A stretch of DNA of 64,000 nucleotides. It comes from Ignavibacteria bacterium (GTDB lineage Bacteria > Bacteroidota > Ignavibacteria > Kapaibacteriales > UBA961). Each line of letters starts with the position of its first letter. Within the stretch, counting starts at the first letter, position 1. Of the stretch, positions 17,290 to 26,585 are shown piece by piece. The stretch is taken from the NCBI GenBank assembly GCA_016873735.1, contig VGWD01000009.1, forward strand, positions 1 through 64,000, written 5' to 3'. The notes under the pieces were generated by a model. It worked only from the letters and a program-made list of their open reading frames with translations, made no database searches and was not told where the DNA came from. Position numbers and translations under genes: made by a program.

Positions 17290-19296
17290 TTACATATTTC
17301 TTCTGTATTGTCCGCCAACTTGATATAATGCATTTGACATTTGTCCAAGCGAGCACACTTTTGCCGCTTCCAAGAGAGCTTCAAATATATTGCCATCTGC
17401 AATGGCGGTTTGTTTCAAATTTTTCAAAGCTATGTCTGCTGTACTAGCATGATGTTCTTGGAAGGCATGCACATTTGATATTTGTTGTTCTTTTTCTTTA
17501 GTTGTAGATCGAATCACTTCTTGAGGAATAATTGTTGGCGAGCCATTCTTTGACAAAAATGTATTCACTCCTATAATTGGATATTCTCCGGTATGTTTCA
17601 ATGTTTCATAGTACAAGGATTCCTCTTGTATTTTGTTTCGTTGATACATTGTCTCCATCGACCCGAGAACACCGCCTCTTTCAGAGATTCTATTGAATTC
17701 TCCGTATACAGCTTCCTCAACAAGATCGGTTAATTCCTCTATGATGAATGATCCTTGCAAGGGATTTTCATTTTTGGCCAGACCCAATTCACGATTGATG
17801 ATAAGTTGAATCGCAACTGCTCTTCTTACAGATTCTTCGGTTGGAGTTGTGATGGCTTCATCATATGCATTGGTATGCAATGAATTGCAATTGTCATAAA
17901 TGGCATAGAGTGCCTGCAATGTGGTTCTTATATCATTGAAGTCTATTTCTTGAGCATGCAATGATCTTCCAGAAGTTTGAATATGATACTTGAGCATTTG
18001 AGAACGCTCATTTCCACCATAAATATTCTTCATGGCTTTCGCCCAGATTCTCCTGGCAACACGACCAATTACTGCATATTCGGGATCTATACCATTCGAA
18101 AAGAAGAAGGAAAGATTCGGCGCAAAATCATCAATGTGCATTCCGCGTGAAAGATAGTATTCGACGAATGTGAATCCATTTGCCAATGTAAATGCCAATT
18201 GAGTAATTGGATTTGCTCCTGCTTCTGCAATATGGTATCCGCTGATGGATACCGAGTAGAAATTACGTACTTGTTTGTCTATGAAGTATTTCTGAATATC
18301 ACCCATCATTTTGAGGGCAAACTCAGTCGAAAAAATACATGTATTCTGCGCTTGATCTTCTTTCAAAATGTCTGCTTGAACTGTTCCACGTACAGTCTTC
18401 AGTGCGCGTTCTTTACATTGTGCATAGACATCGGCGGGAAGGACTTTGTCTCCTGTAATGCCCAAAAGTAATAATCCTAGTCCTGTATTGCCATCAGGTA
18501 ATTCGTGGCTATGTGTCAATGGATCTGAGCAATAGCGGGGTATTTCATGATTGGAATCAGCATACATTTGCGCAATCTTTGCTTTGACTTCTTCTTCGAG
18601 ACCATGTTCACGAATATATTTTTCACAATCTTGATCAATAGCTGCATTCATGAAAAATGCCAGCAACATCGGTGCAGGACCATTGATGGTCATGGAAACT
18701 GATGTCTTGGGATTGCAGAGGTCAAAACCTGAATAGAGTTTCTTTGCATCATTCAGTGTGGCTATTGAAACACCGCTATTGCCAATTTTTCCATAAATAT
18801 CAGGCCTGAAATCAGGGTCTTCTCCATAAAGGGTAACACTATCAAAAGCTGTTGACAAGCGAGCAGCAGGCATCCCATGACTTAAGTAATGGAATCGTTT
18901 ATTGGTCCTTTCAGGTCCACCTTCACCAGCAAACATTCTGGTAGGATCTTCTCCTGTTCTTTTGAATGGGTATACACCAGCAGTAAAAGGGAATTCACCG
19001 GGAAAATTCTCTCTCATGGTCCAACGAACGATCTCTCCCCAGTCTTTGAATTGAGGTGTTGCTATTTTGGGAATCTTTGTATGACTAAGAGATTCAATGA
19101 AATTCTCGACTTTGATCTCTTTATTTCGAACGGTATAAGTGAATTCATCATTTAGGTAATTCTGCGTGGTGTTTTCCCATTGTTCAAGAATTCTCCTGAC
19201 CTCTGGTTTGAGTTCAGTTATCAACTCATCATAGAGATGACGTACATCTTCAATGGTTGAAGGTTCAACAACATGATTTGTTTGTTGTATTGACAT
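17290..19296 (-). CDS. IcmF-type acyl-CoA mutase, stand-alone catalytic subunit
   Basis: 668 residues. The segments [38 protein letters not shown] and [20 protein letters not shown] match the mutase TIM barrel of the fused isobutyryl-CoA mutase IcmF, rather than classical methylmalonyl-CoA mutase. Such enzymes use adenosylcobalamin to isomerise isobutyryl- and n-butyryl-CoA or related branched acyl-CoAs. In IcmF this barrel follows a B12-binding domain and a MeaI-type GTPase in one chain of about 1,090 residues. Here neither the DxHxxG cobalamin motif nor a P-loop is present in the protein, and no gene for them lies in this window, so separate partners elsewhere are expected. The N-terminal 95 residues correspond to the linker region of IcmF. 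Confidence 0.88.
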   Translation of the reverse strand: MSIQQTNHVVEPSTIEDVRHLYDELITELKPEVRRILEQWENTTQNYLNDEFTYTVRNKEIKVENFIESLSHTKIPKIATPQFKDWGEIVRWTMRENFPGEFPFTAGVYPFKRTGEDPTRMFAGEGGPERTNKRFHYLSHGMPAARLSTAFDSVTLYGEDPDFRPDIYGKIGNSGVSIATLNDAKKLYSGFDLCNPKTSVSMTINGPAPMLLAFFMNAAIDQDCEKYIREHGLEEEVKAKIAQMYADSNHEIPRYCSDPLTHSHELPDGNTGLGLLLLGITGDKVLPADVYAQCKERALKTVRGTVQADILKEDQAQNTCIFSTEFALKMMGDIQKYFIDKQVRNFYSVSISGYHIAEAGANPITQLAFTLANGFTFVEYYLSRGMHIDDFAPNLSFFFSNGIDPEYAVIGRVARRIWAKAMKNIYGGNERSQMLKYHIQTSGRSLHAQEIDFNDIRTTLQALYAIYDNCNSLHTNAYDEAITTPTEESVRRAVAIQLIINRELGLAKNENPLQGSFIIEELTDLVEEAVYGEFNRISERGGVLGSMETMYQRNKIQEESLYYETLKHTGEYPIIGVNTFLSKNGSPTIIPQEVIRSTTKEKEQQISNVHAFQEHHASTADIALKNLKQTAIADGNIFEALLEAAKVCSLGQMSNALYQVGGQYRRNM

Positions 19297-19380
19297 AGGT
19301 TGTCATTGCCGAAATAAGGAGTTCAACATTTGTGCAAATTTACTGGAATTTCAACAATTCATCCGCTGTAAGTCTTCATT

Positions 19381-20154
19381 TTACTTGATTTTTGCTTTGA
19401 TAGGACCCCTTGTCCCCGAAAAATTAGTCAATTCAGCTTCTATTGCCCCGATTAGTACTTTTGTACTGACTTTTACAGGGACTTTTCGCTCATCATCTGT
19501 CAACCATAATAGTATCTTTCCTTCACTTTTAAAGAGACCACCTTTGGTTACTATTGGCTCAACCACAACACAATTGAAAGTTCCGGCTTGAACGCTAATG
19601 GTCTGCTTTCCATGAATTCGTACGCCAAGCGTATAGGTACTATCATCAACAAAGTTCTTTAACTGTATCATCTCTCCTTTTTTCCTTGATGACAAATCCA
19701 TTGTTCGCACAAAGTAAAAAGCTGAGACTATATCATGAGAAAAGGTAGGAAATGGATATGATTTATCATCAACAAATGCTTTTTTGGATTGATGATCAAA
19801 CTGAGCTTTGGCATCTTTTTTATATCCTCCTTCGCGTATTTTTTGTTCAAAAAAATAGGGATATATTCCATCAATATCGACGAGAGTACGATAGATGTCC
19901 TGCACTTTATAAAGCCAATCCAATGATTTGAGTGAGCGAACTTCAAATCGTATATCATAACATGGTCTGCCCTTGAACATGAAAGACTTGGGTTGCACAT
20001 GAAAGTACGCATCACCAGCTTTCACAAATTGATAGCCAACTTTATACTCAAGTCTTTCCCCCAAACCAAATGCCTCATTGGTGATGGTCCTTAGAGCTTG
20101 CTGAGCGAGAATGCTACCAATACACAGAAAGTATACAAATAGGAACTTGATCAT
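19381..20154 (-). CDS. DUF3108 domain protein, secreted
   Basis: 257 residues from the ATG at 20154. A signal peptide (FLFVYFLCIGSILAQQ) precedes a beta-rich DUF3108 domain that begins with FGLGERLEYKVGYQFVKAG and contains the typical RFEVRSLKSLDWLYKV and QAGTFNCVVVEP segments. The family is common in Bacteroidota and periplasmic in location; its role is unknown. The longer frame to 20184 would overlap the terminator of the upstream gene, which supports the shorter start. No Shine-Dalgarno sequence is evident. Confidence 0.8.
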   Translation of the reverse strand: MIKFLFVYFLCIGSILAQQALRTITNEAFGLGERLEYKVGYQFVKAGDAYFHVQPKSFMFKGRPCYDIRFEVRSLKSLDWLYKVQDIYRTLVDIDGIYPYFFEQKIREGGYKKDAKAQFDHQSKKAFVDDKSYPFPTFSHDIVSAFYFVRTMDLSSRKKGEMIQLKNFVDDSTYTLGVRIHGKQTISVQAGTFNCVVVEPIVTKGGLFKSEGKILLWLTDDERKVPVKVSTKVLIGAIEAELTNFSGTRGPIKAKIK

Positions 20155-20164
20155 GATAAGCCAG

Positions 20165-20201
20165 AAAAAAAAACGGCAAAACAATATACTGCTTTGCCGT
20201 T
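20165..20201 (-). terminator. Rho-independent terminator of the LysM transglycosylase gene
   Basis: On the minus strand AACGGCAAA (20201-20193) pairs with TTTGCCGTT (20180-20172), and a run of nine T follows. It separates the transglycosylase gene from the DUF3108 gene downstream. Confidence 0.88.
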
Positions 20202-20224
20202 AGAACGCATAAAAACGTAAAGGT

Positions 20225-22864
20225 TTACTGAATGCGGAGAGTTTGCCCTGCTTTCAGACCACTTTTGGCTTTCTTATTTTTCTTCTTTAATTGCGAAAGT
20301 GAAATTCCAAATTTGTTTGCGATGCTTTTCATCGAATCTCCCTTGCGTACTTTGTATTGCTTTGGAATACGGGAGGAAGAACGACTTTTAGAATCTGATG
20401 AACTTCCTTTACCTGAAACTTTAGAATATACCTTAATTTTTTGTCCACGGACAATCTTACTGGCTTTGATGCCGGGATTCCATGAACGTAGATCTCTTTC
20501 GCTCACATTATACATTGCTGCAATCTTGGAAAGCGACTCACCCTTTTTGAGTGAATGGATTTTCAAGGTAGCCGCGGATGTTCTTTTCTTTGATACAGCT
20601 CTCGATGAACGCTCATCGGAGTAAGTCTGCTTGGGAATGCGCAAGTTGATGCCGGCATTGACTGAACCGGATTTCTTTATATTATTTGCCTTGCGCAGAG
20701 ATTCAATGTCAACGCCATAATCATCTGCGATTTGAGCTAAAGTTTCACCTTTTTTAACGGTATGCTTATTTCCTCGTTTTACTGATTGAGCGGAGCTCTT
20801 ATGTTTTTGTTCTTGTATGTAAACAAGTTTTGGGCTCGCCGTTGAGGAAACAATAAGCTCTTGGCCTTCTGCTAATTGATCGGTATCAAATGAGATTCCA
20901 TTCCAATTTCTTAAGTCGGTCATTCTCACGCCGTATTTCTGTGCAAGCGTGTATAATGTTTCACCTGAACGTACGATATGTTTCACATGAGCACGGCCAC
21001 TCTTTTTTTGAGTGATGGGATTTGGCTCAGCGGTTTCCTTATTTGACAATTGTGATTGAATCTGCTGTGAAGATATTGATGGAGATGGAATAGTTGTTTC
21101 ATCATTCTCATCGGATGCAATCCGTTCCTCCTTAGCCACAGAGGTAGTCACTTTTGCAGGATTGGAAGAAATAGAAGATGTTGCCTTTGCTATCAACTCA
21201 TTCTGAGTGGTATTTTTTTGCAGATTGGAAGCAATTGCCTGACTAGGTATCGTTGGCTGAATCGTTTCCTTTGCAGCGGTGGAAGAAGTTGTAGCAGTAC
21301 TTTTTGAGATTTGTTCACCTGTTGAAGGTATCCCGGTTATTGAATCACTGCTTATCTTGCTTTCCGCTACAGTTGCCGTTCCCAGAACTTCTCTTGGGAT
21401 GCGTAAGGACATACCTTTCTTGAGTTTGCTACCGGATGAAAGAGCATTGTTTCCGGTAATATCTTGCGTATTTACTGCATATTGTGCAGCTATGCCTTCG
21501 ATTGTTTCGCCTTTATCAACAGTATGAAGCACCCATGGGTTTAATTCTTCAGGCGTAAGTTTTGCAAGATTTTGCACGAATAACTCTTTCTTTCCAACAG
21601 GTATTTTCAATTCATAAGGAGCTTCACTGTTTGGAGGTGTTGTTATTCCCACCAATTCCGGATTCAATTCTTTGATCTGTTCAACGCTTTCATTTAAACA
21701 TTGAGCCAATACTTTGAGACTAATCGAGCCATCAATAGGATGTGTTTCATACACAAATTCAGGTTCAAAAGATAAATCATCTTTTGTGAAACCATATTGT
21801 TCCTGATTCATGCAAATGACTGCAGTCGCGATATATAAAGGCACATAGTTTTTGGTTTCTTTAGGTAGAAACTCGCGAATATCCCAAAATGTCGGTGCGT
21901 CTTTTTGAATACGGGAAACACCGCGACGAACAGGGCCATTTGGTCCGCTATTGTATGCTGCAAAAGCTAGATGCCAATCACCAAATTCATTGTAAAGCCA
22001 TTTTAAATATCGCATCGCTGCACGAGTCGACTTTTCAGGATCTCTTCTTTCATCAACCCATGAATTCATCTTCAAACCATAATCACTTGCTGCTGCCTGC
22101 ATGAATTGCCACATTCCGACTGCCTTTGCCCATGAAACCGCATTTGGATTTAATGCACTTTCTATCATTGAAAGGTAGATGATCTCTTCTGGCATGTCCT
22201 CTTCTTTGGCGATCCTCTTCAAAAGAGGAAACCACTTTGTGCTTTTTTCAATCCATCTTTTGAAGAATTTCTTTCCCTTGTCCTGAGACAAGAACGTAAT
22301 GTTCTTTTGAACATATTCATTCATGTCCAAGGGGACGGTCATCCCGGGTACTCCGGGAGCACCTGTCAATCTCGAACTTGTAAATTGCAATGTCGACATA
22401 GCCGGTGAACTTGGGTCAATCTCCTCAACTTCTTGATAGATTTTGTTCCGAAGCATAAAAGCTGAAGAGCTCTCAGGCAAACTGTCAATGATTTGAACAT
22501 AACTTTCATAGTCGTCTATGATGGATTGAGCCAAATCGGCAAAATCTTCATTAGATTCAATACCAGGATAGCTTGCCAGGGAGTTCAGAGCCTGAACCGC
22601 ATCTTCGAAGAGTCTTGGAATAGATAAAGTATCGTCATTCTCAATTGCAGTTAATGCCTTGAGATACTTCTGCCTTGCTCTCTCGAGCTTTTCAGAAATA
22701 ACCTTGCTGGCAGTACTCTGGGCTTCGATGCCGATACTTGGGGTTTGTTGCTGTTTGCCGGCTTGATTTCCGGTACCTTGTGCGAAAGAAGGTGGTGCAT
22801 GAAACAGCATTATGCCAATGGACACAATGCAGAAGCCATAGAAATGTTTGATGATTCCTATCAT
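20225..22864 (-). CDS. Lytic transglycosylase with five LysM repeats (MltD-like)
   Basis: 879 residues. A signal peptide (about 1-28) is followed by a charged helical region, a transglycosylase SLT domain (about 200-330) and LysM modules at about 446-490, 628-672, 700-744, 768-812 and 835-879. The SLT domain has the catalytic Glu in IESALNPNAVS (near 235), then AVGMWQFM and AFAAYNSGP. The spacer between LysM 1 and 2 is Ser/Thr/Gln-rich. The enzyme cleaves peptidoglycan glycan strands with anhydro-muramic acid formation, and the LysM repeats bind the glycan. GGGAG lies eight bases before the ATG. Five LysM repeats exceed the two or three usual in MltD. Tandem hairpins lie in its leader. Confidence 0.93.
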   Translation of the reverse strand: MIGIIKHFYGFCIVSIGIMLFHAPPSFAQGTGNQAGKQQQTPSIGIEAQSTASKVISEKLERARQKYLKALTAIENDDTLSIPRLFEDAVQALNSLASYPGIESNEDFADLAQSIIDDYESYVQIIDSLPESSSAFMLRNKIYQEVEEIDPSSPAMSTLQFTSSRLTGAPGVPGMTVPLDMNEYVQKNITFLSQDKGKKFFKRWIEKSTKWFPLLKRIAKEEDMPEEIIYLSMIESALNPNAVSWAKAVGMWQFMQAAASDYGLKMNSWVDERRDPEKSTRAAMRYLKWLYNEFGDWHLAFAAYNSGPNGPVRRGVSRIQKDAPTFWDIREFLPKETKNYVPLYIATAVICMNQEQYGFTKDDLSFEPEFVYETHPIDGSISLKVLAQCLNESVEQIKELNPELVGITTPPNSEAPYELKIPVGKKELFVQNLAKLTPEELNPWVLHTVDKGETIEGIAAQYAVNTQDITGNNALSSGSKLKKGMSLRIPREVLGTATVAESKISSDSITGIPSTGEQISKSTATTSSTAAKETIQPTIPSQAIASNLQKNTTQNELIAKATSSISSNPAKVTTSVAKEERIASDENDETTIPSPSISSQQIQSQLSNKETAEPNPITQKKSGRAHVKHIVRSGETLYTLAQKYGVRMTDLRNWNGISFDTDQLAEGQELIVSSTASPKLVYIQEQKHKSSAQSVKRGNKHTVKKGETLAQIADDYGVDIESLRKANNIKKSGSVNAGINLRIPKQTYSDERSSRAVSKKRTSAATLKIHSLKKGESLSKIAAMYNVSERDLRSWNPGIKASKIVRGQKIKVYSKVSGKGSSSDSKSRSSSRIPKQYKVRKGDSMKSIANKFGISLSQLKKKNKKAKSGLKAGQTLRIQ

Positions 22865-23246
22865 CGGTAACTCCCTAGATAGTGTGTAAAACTATCACAT
22901 CGTATGCTGCTCGATGTGAAGCCTAATATACCTGATGCATGATACTTACCCAAATTGAAAAAAATTCATAAATCCTTCATTTTGCTTGCCTTGCGATTGT
23001 ATTTCCTTGAAAAACATAATGGATACGGGTATATTTCTCATCATACCCCTGCATTTTATACTGCATTCATTTACATTGACAAGAAAAATAGCAAGTCGTT
23101 GAAAATAAATGCAGATACAAAATTATGCAGGATTTTTTCTGTTCGATCTTATACGAAAGAAATGTTTGTTCTTTACTATCTAAGTATTGAACAAAGACTT
23201 GGAGTACTCCGATCATCTTTAGCGGATGGGGCTATGGGGAGGGGAA
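22865..23246. other. 382-base AT-rich intergenic region
   Basis: This gap separates rsmG (ending at 23247) from the transglycosylase gene (starting at 22864), both on the minus strand. The part next to the transglycosylase holds two tandem hairpins (22878-22918). The rest is AT-rich and holds no convincing gene: a plus-strand frame of 102 codons starts with TTG, has poor composition and runs into rsmG. Confidence 0.6.
22878..22918 (-). promoter_or_regulatory. Two tandem hairpins before the transglycosylase gene
   Basis: GATAGT (22878-22883) pairs with ACTATC (22891-22896), and CACATCG (22896-22902) pairs with CGATGTG (22912-22918). They share one base and lie 14 bases before the start codon, next to the ribosome-binding site. 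They could be an mRNA leader structure or adjacent operator sites. No experimental or family support is visible. Confidence 0.35.
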
Positions 23247-23918
23247 TTATGAATGTTTGCTGAAGGAGCAAATCAATAGTTTCTTTTCTTCTGCTTCGAA
23301 CCATTGAACACCTATCCATTTGATAGAAATCTCATTGATAGTGAGTCCGGGAAAAGCCTGTTTGGCATCATTGATTTCAGCGGTGAGATCTCCACCTTTC
23401 AGCAAAATATAGGAACCATTGTTTTTCAATAACGGCTTTGTCCATTGTATCAATGAGGAAATAGGAGCTACTGCTCTGGCAAGAATATGATCAAAAGATC
23501 CTCGAAGTTCCTTTTGAGAAGCTACGTTTTCCATGCGAGAGATGACTGCTTTAAAATTTCTTTGTCCGGTATGGTCTGCGAACATAGCTGTCAATTTCAT
23601 TTTCTTGGCAATGGAGTCAACGAGGGTGATGTGAATATCGGGTCTGGAAATGCCGACAGGAATTCCGGGAAAACCACCACCACAGCCAACATCTATACAT
23701 CGACTTTTGGGCTCGATCAAATATGTTTTTACAATGCTGAGAGAATGCATGAAATGCCGAATCCAAATATTATCCATGTCTTTTCTTGATATGAGATTCA
23801 CCTTTTCATTCCAATACAGCAACTCATTATGGAATCTCGCGAATGTTTCCATTTGTTCTCGAGTGAGGAGAATACCGTTTGCATTGCATATTGTCCAAAA
23901 CTCCAGGGGATCCATCAT
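23247..23918 (-). CDS. rsmG: 16S rRNA (guanine-N7) methyltransferase RsmG
   Basis: 223 residues. It uses SAM to methylate G527 (E. coli numbering) of 16S rRNA. The SAM-binding motif CIDVGCGGGFPGIPVGI is near residue 75, and the N-terminal helical part includes NEKVNLISRKD, typical of GidB. The ATG at 23918 overlaps the fmt stop as ATGA and has AAGGA eight bases before it. It is the last gene of the miaE-fmt-rsmG run, all of which touch translation. Confidence 0.94.
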   Translation of the reverse strand: MMDPLEFWTICNANGILLTREQMETFARFHNELLYWNEKVNLISRKDMDNIWIRHFMHSLSIVKTYLIEPKSRCIDVGCGGGFPGIPVGISRPDIHITLVDSIAKKMKLTAMFADHTGQRNFKAVISRMENVASQKELRGSFDHILARAVAPISSLIQWTKPLLKNNGSYILLKGGDLTAEINDAKQAFPGLTINEISIKWIGVQWFEAEEKKLLICSFSKHS

Positions 23919-24844
23919 GAGCACATTCCTTCTTTCAAACCGCGATAACCACGTAGAAAATCTGAAACTGGCATAGCAGCTTTTCCTTCTTCTTGAATTT
24001 GCAATAGTGATACATTCCCATCTGAAGTGCCAATAAAAAAGCCATGTTCATTGATGATAAATGAAGATTGATGTATCTTCAAAGATGGATCGCCAAAACT
24101 TGCTTTTAGAATCTTCAGGGTTTTATCATTGAACATCGTCCAAGCACCGGGTTTGGGATTTGCTCCACGAATCAGATTGAGAATTGATTTCGAGGATTTT
24201 CTCCAATCGATCTTACATGTTTGTCGAAACAACTTTGGGGCCGGAGTTGCAAGTTCATGTTGCTGTTGCAGTGCAATTGCATTGCCGGACAATAAATCTT
24301 TACAAGTGTTCACAGCAAGTTCTGCTGCAGGATTCACGAGCGTGGTGAAGAGTTCGCCGGATGTCATGTCATCCGGAATATGAATGTGTTTCTTAGCAAG
24401 GATATTACCCGTATCAACAGTCTCATTCAGAAGAAAAGCAGTCAGACCCGTTTCTGTTTCACCATTTATGATTGCCCATTGTATTGGAGCTGCACCTCTG
24501 TATTTAGGAAGAAGGCTTCCATGAATATTGAATGCTCCGAGCTTTGCAAGTGAATATACTTCTTTTGGAAGTATGCGAAATGCGATGACAACGATGATAT
24601 CCGGGTGTAGAGCGGAAAGTTGATCGATGAATTCAGGATCGGTTAATCGTTCCGGTGTTAACAAAGGAATGCCGAGAGACATTGCTTCTTTACTGACTGC
24701 TGAAGTTTGGAGCGTTCTTCCTCTGCCGGCAGGTTTATCAGGTACGCTCACAATGGCAGTCAAACCAAAGGTTTCATGTAATGCACGCAATGCCGGAACA
24801 GCAAAATCAGGTGACCCCATGAATATAATGGAAGGAGTATTCAT
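23915..24844 (-). CDS. fmt: Methionyl-tRNA formyltransferase
   Basis: 309 residues from the ATG at 24844; an ATG at 24856 is also in frame. It formylates initiator Met-tRNA using 10-formyl-THF. The catalytic Asn-His-Asp set is seen in FNIHGSLLPKYRGAAPIQWA (near residue 107) and ETVDTGNILAKK. The N-terminus IIFMGSPDFAVPALRAL is the folate-domain start, and the C-terminal OB-like domain is complete. It begins four bases after the miaE stop and overlaps rsmG, so it is in an operon with both. Confidence 0.95.
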   Translation of the reverse strand: MNTPSIIFMGSPDFAVPALRALHETFGLTAIVSVPDKPAGRGRTLQTSAVSKEAMSLGIPLLTPERLTDPEFIDQLSALHPDIIVVIAFRILPKEVYSLAKLGAFNIHGSLLPKYRGAAPIQWAIINGETETGLTAFLLNETVDTGNILAKKHIHIPDDMTSGELFTTLVNPAAELAVNTCKDLLSGNAIALQQQHELATPAPKLFRQTCKIDWRKSSKSILNLIRGANPKPGAWTMFNDKTLKILKASFGDPSLKIHQSSFIINEHGFFIGTSDGNVSLLQIQEEGKAAMPVSDFLRGYRGLKEGMCS

Positions 24845-24848
24845 TGCA

Positions 24849-25427
24849 TCACCCATGCATTGTGGGCAGATTGCCTAAAGTATCAACGATAGAAGCTTCT
24901 ATCTTTGCCAATTCATGGAGCCTATGTTTTACAATGTCAGAAGGGAAGTGAGCTCTCGCAAGCTCTGTGAATGTGGTATAATGACTTGCTTCACTTGCGA
25001 ACAATTCCTTATAAAAAGAACGGAGTTCAGCAGGAATCGAAGGGCATGCAGCCAATAGTGAGAAACGTTCGCATGAGCGAGCTTCGATCAATGCATCCAC
25101 CAATAATAGATCGAGCATTCTCTGAGGTTCATCTTTTCGAATATGATCAGAGAGACGTTTTGCATATTCATTGCCGCGATCTTTGGTTAAATGGGCACCT
25201 TGAATGAGAATCCGACTATATACTTGTTCAAAGTGATCCCACTCTTCTTTCATAATGGTTAACATTTCACGGACGATGTTTTCATGCTGAGGATATAGTT
25301 TAATCATCGACAAAGCATTTGTAGCAGCTTTTTTTTCACAATGTGCATGATCAATGAGCAGGGAGTTGATATCAGCAGCAGCGATATCAACCCATTCGGG
25401 TCTGGTATGATTCAGTAAACACAACAT
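24849..25427 (-). CDS. miaE: tRNA-(ms2io6A37) hydroxylase-like protein (MiaE)
   Basis: 192 residues with a ferritin-like di-iron four-helix bundle. Iron ligands are visible as DHAHCEKKAA (near residue 27), EEWDHFEQVY (near 60), IEARSCERF (near 112) and EASHYTTF (near 147), giving the two E...ExxH sets. MiaE hydroxylates the isopentenyl group of ms2i6A at position 37 of tRNAs in an O2-dependent reaction. The protein is shorter than the roughly 270-residue Salmonella enzyme. Being followed by fmt and rsmG supports a tRNA/translation role. rnpB lies just upstream. Confidence 0.87.
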   Translation of the reverse strand: MLCLLNHTRPEWVDIAAADINSLLIDHAHCEKKAATNALSMIKLYPQHENIVREMLTIMKEEWDHFEQVYSRILIQGAHLTKDRGNEYAKRLSDHIRKDEPQRMLDLLLVDALIEARSCERFSLLAACPSIPAELRSFYKELFASEASHYTTFTELARAHFPSDIVKHRLHELAKIEASIVDTLGNLPTMHG

Positions 25428-25442
25428 AGGATAGAAATAAGA

Positions 25443-25829
25443 AACGAAGCTGTCTATAAGCCGAATTCTGTCTCCCTTGGGAGGAGAAGCATTTATCTTG
25501 AATCAATGTTGCCATTGATTTCCATGCGGCATACCCGAAAAAGTTGATATCGAACGAGCAATTCGATTGTCCGAAGACACCTTTTTCTTATTTGCCTTGC
25601 TCCGCGTGGGGTTTGCCATGCCATTCATGTCACCATGAATGCGGTGAGCTCTTACCTCGCCATTTCAACCTTACCGAATAAATCGGCGGTATGTTTTCTG
25701 TTGCACTTTCCGTCGACTTCTCATTTCTTGCGAAATGCATCATCGCCTTTGTGTTACAAAGCACGCTGCTCTTTGGAGTTCGGACTTTCCTCACCGTGAA
25801 AACACGGCGCGCTTCTCCGACAGCCCCGT
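25443..25829 (-). ncRNA. rnpB: RNase P RNA, bacterial type A
   Basis: Read on the minus strand, the region has the conserved core GAGGAAAGTCCGAACTCC near the 5' end and AGAATTCGGCTTATAGAC near the 3' end, both diagnostic of RNase P RNA. The ends pair as helix P1: GGGGCTGTC (25827-25819) with GACAGCTTC (25454-25446), using two G-U pairs. The length of about 385 nt is typical of type A. It is the catalytic RNA that matures tRNA 5' ends. It lies in the same direction as its neighbours, about ten bases after the zinc-ribbon gene and sixteen before miaE. End positions are accurate to a few bases. Confidence 0.95.
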
Positions 25830-25838
25830 CAATAGTGG

Positions 25839-26540
25839 TTATTCTCCGACGAGAATCCTTCCGCAATGTTCGCAGAGAAACAGCAAGTCGGATTTATTTC
25901 TCATTTCAACAATTTTTTGAGGAGGAACGGCGCTGAAGCATCCTGAACAGCTATTTTTCTTTACTTTTACTGCAGCATCTTTATGGAATGTTCTGATGCG
26001 TTCATATTCAGCAAAAATGGCGGTTGGGATTTCTTTTGCCAGTGCAGCTCGTTTTTTTGTTTGTTCAAGAATCTCATCATTGTGTTCATGAAAAATGGAA
26101 GTGAGTTCTTGTTCTTTTTCAGCAAGATACTTTTGAGCTTCATCCAATTCAGTTGCACTCTGTTCCATGATTGACCGAAGATTCTCTTCTTTTACACCGA
26201 TTGTTCTTTGGTCATCATAAATTTTATTGCGCTCATCTCTTAGTGATTCAATCTCATGCGTGATGGCATCAAATTCTTTATTGTTTCTGACATTGAATTG
26301 TTGCTGTGCAAGCTGATCTTCTTTGTCTTTGATCTCTTGTAAACGAATATGCGAGCGACTTTTAAACTCTTCAATATCATGAATGTCCTTTTGTGATTGT
26401 TCTGCTTGTTTGGTTTTCAAGCCAACAAATTCTTCTGCTTCTTTCACTTGCTGAGGCAGATCGCCAAGCTCTTCCTTAAGGTCGTCAAGAATTGCATCAA
26501 TTTCTGACATGGTTGAAAGCATAGTAGCGAGAGAGTTCAT
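25839..26540 (-). CDS. Coiled-coil protein with C4 zinc ribbon (CT398-like)
   Basis: 233 residues. Residues 1-180 are an almost continuous coiled coil rich in Glu, Lys and Gln. A C-terminal zinc ribbon follows, with cysteine pairs CSGC near residue 198 and CEHC near 224. This is the zf-RING_7/CT398-like family, suspected to bind nucleic acid or act as an adaptor; no activity is established. It sits between the Nif3-like gene upstream and rnpB downstream on the same strand. The Nif3 plus zinc-ribbon pairing recurs in other bacteria, to my recollection. Confidence 0.85.
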   Translation of the reverse strand: MNSLATMLSTMSEIDAILDDLKEELGDLPQQVKEAEEFVGLKTKQAEQSQKDIHDIEEFKSRSHIRLQEIKDKEDQLAQQQFNVRNNKEFDAITHEIESLRDERNKIYDDQRTIGVKEENLRSIMEQSATELDEAQKYLAEKEQELTSIFHEHNDEILEQTKKRAALAKEIPTAIFAEYERIRTFHKDAAVKVKKNSCSGCFSAVPPQKIVEMRNKSDLLFLCEHCGRILVGE

Positions 26541-26585
26541 AATAAGCTCTTGGTGATATATGATTGAATCTAATTAACGTCCGAA

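Noticed and set aside
22955-23263. Plus-strand frame of 102 codons in the 382-base gap
   Set aside because: It starts with TTG, has no ribosome-binding site, has an unlikely composition and runs into the 3' end of rsmG.
25630-25936. Open frames on both strands across 25630-25936
   Set aside because: The DNA is the conserved RNase P RNA, which explains the GC-rich conserved sequence without a protein.
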